64,000 nucleotides of DNA from Pseudomonas graminis (lineage in GTDB: Bacteria > Pseudomonadota > Gammaproteobacteria > Pseudomonadales > Pseudomonadaceae): the NCBI RefSeq assembly GCF_002093745.1, contig NZ_MTSB01000014.1, forward strand, positions 1-64,000, written 5' to 3'. The position numbers and the translations under genes are program-made. This document shows, one piece after another, positions 27,661 to 34,562 of the stretch. Within the stretch, counting starts at the first letter, position 1. Every line of letters starts with the position of its first letter. Below the pieces are notes generated by a model. It did not search any database, was not told the DNA's origin, and saw only the letters and a list, made by a program, of their open reading frames with translations.

Positions 27661-28698
27661 GTGACCATCAAGAGCGCCTGGTACGAGGCCGACAGCCGCT
27701 TCATACCCGGCCACTACCAGCCCGCCACGTTGATCGACCTGGCCTTGTCACGCGGGATCGACAGCCATCACCTGCTCAAAGGCACCCGCCTGTTCTACGA
27801 AGACATTGTGGCCGGCAAGGCACGGCTCAGCCCGCAGCAGTTTTTCGCCCTGATCGGTAATACGCAACGCCAGATGGACGCCGATGACACCAGCTTTCTG
27901 TTCGGTCAGCGGCTGTTTCCCGGCCACTATGGCGCGGCCAGTCATGCCTTGCGCCATGCGCAGAATCTGCATCAGGCTCTGGAGATTCTGATCCGTCAGC
28001 ACGCTTTGCTCAGCCCGCTGCTGACCCCGCGTCTGGAGCTGGACGAACACTTCGCCTACCTCTACTGGAGGGACAATTGCGGCGCAGGCGAACAGCAGCG
28101 CTTCCTTCTGGAAGCGAGCATGACCGCGCTGGTCGCGATGAGCCAGCTACTGGGCGGCGAGCGCCTGCCGTGGGAGTGCAGTTTTTGTCACGAAGAGCCG
28201 CGCTACATCGAGCAATACTGGGTTCATCTGGGTGAAAATACGGTATTCAATCGCCCGCTGGACATGATGCGTCTGCCCCGGCATTGCCTCACGCACCCGT
28301 GGCCGGGCGAATCGCCCATTGCTGCGCAGGTGGCCCGGCAGGAAGCCGCTGCGCAACTGGCCGCGCTGGGCATGCAGGCCAGCCTGCTGGATCGGCTGCA
28401 TGAGCATTTGCTCGCTCACGTGCGTGACGTCACCGGCCTTGAACAGGTGGCGCAGGCGTTCGCCATGAGCCCGGCCACGCTCAAGCGCAAGTTGCAGAAA
28501 CACGGCACCTGCTTTCAGGCCCAGCATGACCTGGCGCGCAAACAAGTGGCGCTGTACCTGTATCAGATCAAGGGAATGAGCAACGAAGCGGTGGCCGATT
28601 ACCTGAATTTCAACGACCCGGCCAACTTTCGCCGCGCGTTCAAGCGCTGGACCGGCAGCACACCCACGCTGATCCAGCGACTATTCAACTTCAACTGA
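27661..28698 (+). CDS. AraC family regulator with arabinose-binding-like N-terminal domain
   Basis: This 345-residue regulator has an N-terminal domain of the OruR/ArgR-type 'Arabinose_bd' class (about 20-210; FALIGNTQRQMDADDTSFLF and ALEILIRQHALLSPLL). The C-terminal AraC double HTH occupies about 240-340 (GLEQVAQAFAMSPATLKRKL, MSNEAVADYLNFNDPANFRR). A GTG at 27661 begins the frame right after the GGDEF stop. The effector is unknown. The coupling to a degenerate GGDEF protein suggests, without proof, a common signal. It ends 6 bp from the convergent ColR-like gene. Confidence 0.9.
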   Translation: MTIKSAWYEADSRFIPGHYQPATLIDLALSRGIDSHHLLKGTRLFYEDIVAGKARLSPQQFFALIGNTQRQMDADDTSFLFGQRLFPGHYGAASHALRHAQNLHQALEILIRQHALLSPLLTPRLELDEHFAYLYWRDNCGAGEQQRFLLEASMTALVAMSQLLGGERLPWECSFCHEEPRYIEQYWVHLGENTVFNRPLDMMRLPRHCLTHPWPGESPIAAQVARQEAAAQLAALGMQASLLDRLHEHLLAHVRDVTGLEQVAQAFAMSPATLKRKLQKHGTCFQAQHDLARKQVALYLYQIKGMSNEAVADYLNFNDPANFRRAFKRWTGSTPTLIQRLFNFN

Positions 28699-28704
28699 GG
28701 CCTG

Positions 28705-29379
28705 TCAACGCTGTACGCACAGCTTGTAGCCAAGCCCGTGGGCAGTGTGCAACAGCGGCGTCTCATGGCCGCTGTCCAGCGTGCGTCTGAGGATGTGAAT
28801 ACTGCTGCGCAGGCTGCTGGTGTTCGGAGCATCGTGTCCCCAAAGCGCTTTTTCCAGCTCGACGTGCTTCACAATGTGCGGGCTTTTGCGCATCAACAAT
28901 TCCAGCAGTTTCATGCTGGTGGGGTTGAGCTTCAATAACGTGCCATTACGGGTCACCTCGAGGGTGTCCAGGTCAAACCGCAGGTCGGCGACCATCAGCA
29001 CCCGGCTGTCCTTGCGCTGCCGCCGACCCACCACCGCTTCGATCCGGGCCAGTACTTCGGACATCGCAAAAGGCTTGGTGATGTAGTCATCCGCACCGAC
29101 CTTGAAACCGGTCAGACGATCATCCAGTTCATCGCGAGCGCTGAGCATGACAATCGCCACTTCCGACTTCGAATACTGGCGCAGGCTTCGGCAAATCTGA
29201 TTGCCGTCAATGCCAGGCAACATGATGTCGAGAAGGATTGCATCAAAGCGTTTCGAGGCAGCCAGGTGCAGCCCGCTCAACCCGTCCAGCGCACCTTCGA
29301 CCGCGTGCCCCCGGAGTTCGAAAAACTCCAGAAGGTTGTCGTGGATATCGCGGTGGTCTTCAATCACCAGAATGTTCAT
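28705..29379 (-). CDS. OmpR-family response regulator, ColR-like, without adjacent kinase
   Basis: This 224-residue response regulator starts MNILVIEDHRDIHDNLLEFF. The receiver Asp is in ILLDIMLPGIDG and the Lys in YITKPFAMSEVLARIEAV. The DNA-binding domain reads LDTLEVTRNGTLLKLNPTSM, ALWGHDAPNTSSLRSSIHIL and LLHTAHGLGYKL. These phrases closely follow ColR of pseudomonads, which governs envelope and LPS-modification genes. No histidine kinase is adjacent, so it is an orphan that may depend on the main ColS or another kinase. A GGAAG site precedes the ATG. It is the last gene after the PAP2 and histidine phosphatase genes. Confidence 0.88.
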   Translation of the reverse strand: MNILVIEDHRDIHDNLLEFFELRGHAVEGALDGLSGLHLAASKRFDAILLDIMLPGIDGNQICRSLRQYSKSEVAIVMLSARDELDDRLTGFKVGADDYITKPFAMSEVLARIEAVVGRRQRKDSRVLMVADLRFDLDTLEVTRNGTLLKLNPTSMKLLELLMRKSPHIVKHVELEKALWGHDAPNTSSLRSSIHILRRTLDSGHETPLLHTAHGLGYKLCVQR

Positions 29380-29399
29380 TGCAGCATCTTCCTGTTTTC

Positions 29400-30269
29400 C
29401 TATCCGACCGACCGGGACACCGCAGTTGGGGCCTTCAGAGGGGCGGCGACAGGCCGGTCGCTGCCGAGCGACCGCGATGCCTTGCGGATCGGCTGTTGCA
29501 GCCGGGCCCGACCGTAGAAGCACAAGGCAACCAGCAATGAACTCAACCACACCACGATGCCCGCCCAGAACGTGTGCGACATAAAGTGCCAGCCCTGCAG
29601 CACCCGTGTCGTGCCGTAGATCATGCCCAGCAGCAAAATCCCGGCCAGCAACAGGTTCGAATGCCGCCAGGCATAGCGTCGCGCCACGAAGTACAAGGCC
29701 AGCAGGCTGAATGCACTGGACGCATGACCGCCCGGCCAGCAACGTCCGGCACCCGCTTCATGCAGCAGGTTGAAGTTCCTGAACCATTCAACATGCGCCT
29801 GAGTGCCGCCGTACAACGTTGTTTCAACCGGGCAATACACGCTGGTGTGGCTTTTCAGGTAATGAATCATGCCTGTGCTGAGCGCGAACGCGACCGTCAC
29901 AAAGAAGAAATCGAGGCGATGCCTGCGGGCAAACCGCAAAGGGGTTTCAAGCCGTGCTCGTAGTGCAAGCCGTGTCAGGGCCGAGTCACGACGCTTCTCC
30001 AGCAGTGGCCACACGAACGACACGATGGCGCCGATGATCGCCAGTTCGCCGGTGAGGTTGGGAATGATCCTGGCCCATTTGTGGGTGATGGTCTCGAACA
30101 AATGAATCTGCCCGATAGGAAATACACCGGCTGCCGAGTCAAACAGCATGTCACTCAATTGCCGGTCGACAGTGGTCAGGTCGAACGTCACGAAGACCAG
30201 TAACGCCAAGAACACCGGCACCCCCAGGTTGATGCCGTAAAACCGCAGTCTGGCACTGTTCGTTGTCAT
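29400..30269 (-). CDS. PAP2 family membrane phosphatase (lipid A/undecaprenyl-phosphate type)
   Basis: This 289-residue protein has about six TM helices. PAP2 motifs lie at KSHTSVYCP (motif 1), GRCWPGGHASSAFS (motif 2, with PGGH for PSGH) and TRVLQGWHFMSH (motif 3, where the last conserved residue is His rather than Asp). The Cys-rich motif 1/2 region resembles LpxE/LpxT-like enzymes acting on lipid A or polyprenyl phosphates. The ATG overlaps the stop of the upstream phosphatase gene (TGATG), so translation is coupled. With a ColR-like regulator and a heptose-phosphatase-like protein, an envelope phosphate-remodelling role is inferred. Confidence 0.87.
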   Translation of the reverse strand: MTTNSARLRFYGINLGVPVFLALLVFVTFDLTTVDRQLSDMLFDSAAGVFPIGQIHLFETITHKWARIIPNLTGELAIIGAIVSFVWPLLEKRRDSALTRLALRARLETPLRFARRHRLDFFFVTVAFALSTGMIHYLKSHTSVYCPVETTLYGGTQAHVEWFRNFNLLHEAGAGRCWPGGHASSAFSLLALYFVARRYAWRHSNLLLAGILLLGMIYGTTRVLQGWHFMSHTFWAGIVVWLSSLLVALCFYGRARLQQPIRKASRSLGSDRPVAAPLKAPTAVSRSVG

Positions 30270-30967
30270 CAATTGAATTGCTCGCTGTTGAGGTTTGCCC
30301 ATTGTTCGGCGTTCAGGGAGCCGAGCAGCCTGGGTCGATGGTGATCATCCATCTGCACGAAAAACGCTTCGGCGTAGTCACTCGAGCGCTCGCCGCCCGG
30401 CACACCGATCTTGCGTTCAAACTGGTCGATGCAACCACTGTGGGTGACCAGTACCAGGTTTTCACCGCTGACTTTGTGAGCCTGCACCGCTTTCAGGAAG
30501 CCGCTGTCGCAGTCGTTGATCCAGTCCTGCCCGCCGACCGCATGCCCTGCCAGCAGTTCTGCTGTCTGTTGGGTGCGAACCTTCGGGCTGGCGATCATCC
30601 GGGCATGGGCCATGCCCATCTTCTGCATACCGGCACCGACCGCCAGCGCCGCGTCCCGGCCTTTGGAAGTGATGCCTTCGGCACTGGCCATGCAAGGGTT
30701 GCTCGAGCGGTCACAGCGTTCGGCGTGGCGAATCATCACCACCACGTCGCCGTGCAACCAGTGCTCTCGCAAACCGGACGTCTTCAGATTGTTACCGAAA
30801 CCAAGATCCACTACATGCACGCCTGAAAACGAGGTGTAACACCACGCACAAAGCGCTGCCAGAACGACCACCACGGACAACGAAGCGATGTGCTGATGCA
30901 TTTTGAAACGCTGGCGAATACCCGCATCGGGAAGCAGATTCTTGTTATTGATTAGCGTGTCAGCCAA
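30269..30967 (-). CDS. Membrane-anchored histidine phosphatase (Ais/PmrG-like)
   Basis: This 232-residue protein has one N-terminal membrane anchor (about 28-46) followed by a histidine phosphatase domain. The catalytic RHAE is in VVMIRHAERCDRS, and the second His is in LVTHSGCIDQFE. The domain would face the periplasm. The start is a TTG at 30967, strongly supported by AGGAG at an 8-nt spacing; the first ATG is 22 codons further in, within the anchor. The closest functional relatives are LPS core heptose-phosphate phosphatases (Ais/PmrG), which is inferred. It is the first gene of the three-gene operon. Confidence 0.85.
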   Translation of the reverse strand: MADTLINNKNLLPDAGIRQRFKMHQHIASLSVVVVLAALCAWCYTSFSGVHVVDLGFGNNLKTSGLREHWLHGDVVVMIRHAERCDRSSNPCMASAEGITSKGRDAALAVGAGMQKMGMAHARMIASPKVRTQQTAELLAGHAVGGQDWINDCDSGFLKAVQAHKVSGENLVLVTHSGCIDQFERKIGVPGGERSSDYAEAFFVQMDDHHRPRLLGSLNAEQWANLNSEQFN

Positions 30968-31304
30968 GTGACCACTCCTACACTGAGCCTATGTGTGGCG
31001 GTGACCCGGAACGCACCCAAAGTCGTTACCGCCCCTGCGGAGCAAACATAGGTTCAGCATGGTGTCGAAGCGGTGAAGAAGATGTGAAAACCGTGTTGTA
31101 AGCGAACACCCCGATTCCCTCTGAACGCCATGTAACACGTGGCTTCCGGGATTTTCGGCGTTCGAACATGAAGATAATTTAAGCGTTTTCACGCACCTTG
31201 AGCGTTACGGAACCGGCTCGCGTGCTGCGGGCGTGTGCTTTTCCGCCAGAACCCCGCCTGTTGACGCAAAGCATTAGCCACTAAAACCCTTATCGTTTAC
31301 CATG
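30968..31304. other. Intergenic region upstream of the phosphatase operon and riboswitch
   Basis: This region holds the leftward promoter of the phosphatase operon and the rightward promoter of the riboswitch. Two short inverted repeats are present around 31130-31160. No gene is evident. Confidence 0.4.
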
Positions 31305-31485
31305 CCGGCCGTCGGTTTCCGAGAGGAACTAACAGGGAATTCGCAGCCTTTGTTTCTACAAGGCCAAAACGAAACTGCCCCCGCAACTGTAGGCATCGAG
31401 CCAGCTCCATGACTGCCACTGGATTGATCTCCGGGAAGGCCGGAGCCCGGCGATGACATGCCAGTCAGGAGACCTGCCGACCCGA
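31305..31485 (+). ncRNA. Cobalamin riboswitch
   Basis: The sequence carries the conserved AdoCbl riboswitch blocks in order: the opening GTCGG of P1, AGGGAATTC, CTGCCCCCGCAACTGTAGGC (B12-box region), GCCACTGG, GGGAAGGCC, and GCCAGTCAGGAGACCTGCC, closing with CCGAC that pairs with the first GTCGG. It lies 150 bp before an ABC transporter operon and would repress it when B12 is ample. Confidence 0.93.
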
Positions 31486-31510
31486 TTCAACCTAACTAAC
31501 CGGCGGGGTG

Positions 31511-31566
31511 TCCGGGAAGGACATCCGCACGCGTCGGCGATTCTCTGCCGTGCCCGGTCTTTTTTG
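31511..31566 (+). terminator. Probable riboswitch expression platform
   Basis: After the aptamer come two stem-forming segments: GTCC/GGAC around 31511-31523, and GCACG with CGTGC around 31527-31553. A CCCGG arm and a run of T (31560-31565) follow. The layout fits a B12-induced intrinsic terminator, though the exact alternative pairing was not worked out. Confidence 0.4.
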
Positions 31567-31635
31567 ACAGGTCGGGGATGTGTTTTCCTGATGTGCATTG
31601 CGCCTTGGCACCTGCCCCAATGGAGACCGCATTTC

Positions 31636-32649
31636 ATGTCGCTGCCCCGCCTCGCCGCCTTCGCCGCCTGCCTCACCCTGTCTGCGCTGACCTTCGCCGC
31701 ACCCACGTCGTACCCGCTGACGCTGGAGAACTGTGGCTCGACCCTGACCTTCGCCCAGGCGCCCACCAAGGCCGTGACCATCGGCCAGGCCGGTACCGAA
31801 ATGCTGTATGAGCTGGGCCTGGGCGACACACTGGTGGGTACTTCACTGTGGTTCAACAACGTGCTGCCTCGTTTCAAGGCGCAGAACGACAAGGTAGAGC
31901 GCCTGGCCGACAACGACCCCAGCTTTGAAGCGGTGATCGGCAAACGCCCTGAACTGGTGGTGGTGCAACTGGAGTGGATGGTCGGCAAACAGGGCGTGGT
32001 CGGCACCCGCGAGCAGTTTCATGACCTGAAGATACCCACTTATATTCTGCCGTCCGATTGCGAAGGCAAAAACAACCTGGTCGGCGCCGATGGCACGCGC
32101 ATCGAGCCGTTTCGCATTGAAACCATCTACAAGAGCATTGAACAACTGGCGCAGATTTTCGACGTGCAGGAGCGCGGCGAAAAGCTGGTCACTGACCTCA
32201 AGGCGCGCTTGAGCGCGGCGATTGCCAACGTCAGGCAGAACCAGGCAAACGATGTCTCGGCGCTGTTCTGGTTCTCCAGCTCCGATCTCGCCAGCGACCC
32301 GTTTGTGGCGGGCCGCAAAGGCATCCCGGACTTCATGCTCAACAGCCTGGGCATGCGCAACATCGTGCAGTCCGACGAAGAATGGCCGACCGTGGGCTGG
32401 GAAACCATTGCCAAGGCCAACCCGAGCATTCTGGTGATTGCACGCATGGATCGCCGCCGCTTTCCGGCCGACGACTACCTGAAGAAAATCGAATTCCTCA
32501 AGACCGACCCGGTCACGCGCAACATGGACGCGGTCAAGCATGACCGCATCGTGATCATTGATGCCGAGGGCATGCAGGCGGGCCTGCGCCTGTTCACTGG
32601 TTTCGAAGAACTGGCTGACGCCGCCAACCGTTTCAACGCCGCACAATGA
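31636..32649 (+). CDS. ABC transporter periplasmic binding protein, B12-riboswitch controlled (BtuF-like)
   Basis: This 337-residue class III (helical-backbone) solute-binding protein has a signal peptide (residues 1-22, AFAACLTLSALTFAA). The binding domain opens with AVTIGQAGTEMLYELGLGDT and closes with GMQAGLRLFTGFEELADAAN. The fold is shared by BtuF and siderophore binders. The cobalamin riboswitch directly upstream points to a corrinoid or cobalt-related ligand. ATG 31636 with GGAGA upstream is preferred, because longer frames run back into the riboswitch. It is the first gene of a BtuFCD-like operon and overlaps the permease gene by 4 nt. Confidence 0.87.
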   Translation: MSLPRLAAFAACLTLSALTFAAPTSYPLTLENCGSTLTFAQAPTKAVTIGQAGTEMLYELGLGDTLVGTSLWFNNVLPRFKAQNDKVERLADNDPSFEAVIGKRPELVVVQLEWMVGKQGVVGTREQFHDLKIPTYILPSDCEGKNNLVGADGTRIEPFRIETIYKSIEQLAQIFDVQERGEKLVTDLKARLSAAIANVRQNQANDVSALFWFSSSDLASDPFVAGRKGIPDFMLNSLGMRNIVQSDEEWPTVGWETIAKANPSILVIARMDRRRFPADDYLKKIEFLKTDPVTRNMDAVKHDRIVIIDAEGMQAGLRLFTGFEELADAANRFNAAQ

Positions 32650-33668
32650 AGCTGACTGCGGCGCTGGGCCACACCCTTTGGGTTTCAGCTGTGCTGGTGC
32701 TGGCCATTATGATCGGCGCTGCGATTGGCGAGACCTCGATCAGCCTGCCAGTGGTTTTTCAGGTGCTGGCCAACAAATTGTGGGCAGCCGGTTATGTGCT
32801 CGACCCCATCGATGAAGGCATCGTCTGGAATTACCGGCTGACCCGCGCCATCGTCGCGGCAGCCTGTGGGGCGGGTCTGGCGATCTGCGGCGTGGTGCTG
32901 CAATCGTTGCTGCGCAATCCGCTCGCCGATCCTTATTTGCTGGGCATTTCCGCCGGGGCCTCGACCGGCGCGGTACTGGTTGCCATTCTGGGTTTCGGCG
33001 CTGGCGCGATTTCCATGTCTGCCGGCGCCTTCGCCGGGGCTGTGGCGGCGTTTTCGCTGGTTGCCCTGCTGGCGCATTCATCACGGGGCACCACCGCAGC
33101 CGGGCAAATCATTCTGGCCGGCATCGCCGGTTCACAATTGTTCAACGCGCTGACCTCCTTTCTGATCACCAAATCCGCCAGCTCGGAGCAAGCGCGCGGC
33201 ATCATGTTCTGGCTGTTGGGCAACCTCAGTGGCGTGCGCTGGCACTCGGTATGGCTGGCGGTGCCGACGGTATTGGTCGGTCTGCTGGTCTGCCTGTGGT
33301 ACCGACGTGCGCTGGACGCGTTCACTTTCGGCAGCGATTCTGCCGCTTCGCTCGGCATTGCGGTGCGACGTGTGCAGATCATCCTGATTGCCACGGCAGC
33401 GCTGGTCACGGCGGTGATGGTCTCGATTGTCGGCTCCATCGGTTTTGTCGGGCTGGTCATCCCCCACGCCGTGCGCATGCTGGTCGGCGTACGTCACGCA
33501 CGGCTGGTGCCGTTGAGTGCCTTGAGCGGCGCGCTGTTTCTGATCGCCGCCGACATCCTCTCGCGCACCCTGATCAAGGGGCAAGCGCTGCCGATCGGGG
33601 TGATCACCGCGCTGATTGGCGCACCGGTCTTTGCATTGATTCTCATCCGGGGCAACAGCACACGATGA
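32646..33668 (+). CDS. FecCD/BtuC-type ABC transporter permease
   Basis: This 340-residue permease has about ten TM helices. Family signatures are RLTRAIVAAACGAGLAICGV, LRNPLADPYLLGISAGASTG, and VGSIGFVGLVIPHAVRMLVG (the cytoplasmic coupling region). It starts at the ATGA overlap with the binding-protein gene and overlaps the ATPase gene by 4 nt, giving a fully coupled operon. Family members carry vitamin B12 or ferric siderophores; the riboswitch favours a corrinoid. Confidence 0.92.
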   Translation: MKLTAALGHTLWVSAVLVLAIMIGAAIGETSISLPVVFQVLANKLWAAGYVLDPIDEGIVWNYRLTRAIVAAACGAGLAICGVVLQSLLRNPLADPYLLGISAGASTGAVLVAILGFGAGAISMSAGAFAGAVAAFSLVALLAHSSRGTTAAGQIILAGIAGSQLFNALTSFLITKSASSEQARGIMFWLLGNLSGVRWHSVWLAVPTVLVGLLVCLWYRRALDAFTFGSDSAASLGIAVRRVQIILIATAALVTAVMVSIVGSIGFVGLVIPHAVRMLVGVRHARLVPLSALSGALFLIAADILSRTLIKGQALPIGVITALIGAPVFALILIRGNSTR

Positions 33669-34456
33669 ACGCCTTTCCTCATCTGTCCGGCGCGCCGGTA
33701 CTCGGTTGTTCCGGGCTGGGCTACTCGGTACGTGGCACCACGCTACTGCGGGATGTCGACCTGAGCATCACCAAGGGCGAAACACTGGCGGTGGTCGGCC
33801 CGAACGGTTCGGGCAAATCCACCCTGCTCAAGCTGCTGGCCGGCATTCAGAAGCCGGTCAGCGGTGCGGTCACGCTGGGCAAGCAGCCACTTGCCACCAT
33901 GAGCCGCAGGGACGTCGCACGCCTGCTGGCGGTGGTCGAGCAACAGGCCGAAACCAGTGACGCCGTCACGGTGCAGGATGCGGTGGAGCTGGGGCGCACG
34001 CCCTGGCTGTCGGCGCTGGAGCCGTGGAGCGCCGAAGACGACGCCATTGTTCGCCAGGCCTTGCAGGACGTGGACATGCTGCACATGCAAAAGCGTGCCT
34101 GGCACACGTTATCCGGAGGTGAGCGGCAACGCGTCCATATCGCCCGAGCGCTGGCACAACGGCCACAAATTCTGCTGCTGGACGAACCGACCAACCATCT
34201 GGATATCCAGCATCAACTGACCATCCTCGGACTGGTCAGGGCATTGCCGGTGACCACGGTGATTGCCCTGCACGACCTGAATCAGGCGCTGGATTGCGAC
34301 CGGGTGGCGGTCATGGAAAAAGGCCGGCTGGTGGCGCTGGGCGCGCCGGTGGACGTCCTGACCCCGGAACGCCTGCTGAGTACCTTTGGTGTCGTGGCGC
34401 ATTGGCTGACCGACCCGTACGACGGCGCGAAAATCCTGCGCTTGCGTTCCCGCTGA
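33665..34456 (+). CDS. ABC transporter ATP-binding protein (BtuD/FecE type)
   Basis: This 263-residue ATPase has Walker A (GPNGSGKSTLLKLLAG), a Q-loop (AVVEQQAETSDA), the signature LSGGERQRVHIARALAQ, Walker B (ILLLDEPTNHLD) and the switch His (VIALHDLNQAL). The start is the ATG at 33665, which overlaps the permease stop; a much longer in-frame extension upstream is out of register with known ATPases and lies inside the permease gene. It closes the riboswitch-controlled operon. Confidence 0.92.
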   Translation: MNAFPHLSGAPVLGCSGLGYSVRGTTLLRDVDLSITKGETLAVVGPNGSGKSTLLKLLAGIQKPVSGAVTLGKQPLATMSRRDVARLLAVVEQQAETSDAVTVQDAVELGRTPWLSALEPWSAEDDAIVRQALQDVDMLHMQKRAWHTLSGGERQRVHIARALAQRPQILLLDEPTNHLDIQHQLTILGLVRALPVTTVIALHDLNQALDCDRVAVMEKGRLVALGAPVDVLTPERLLSTFGVVAHWLTDPYDGAKILRLRSR

Positions 34457-34562
34457 AGAAGCGCCGACGGTCAGCCCGTGCGCCGTCGGCATCGTCAACA
34501 GGTGCGCCGCGCGGCCTGTCGCACTACAATGCGCGCTTTGCTCGCCGCCGGATCCCGTAGCC

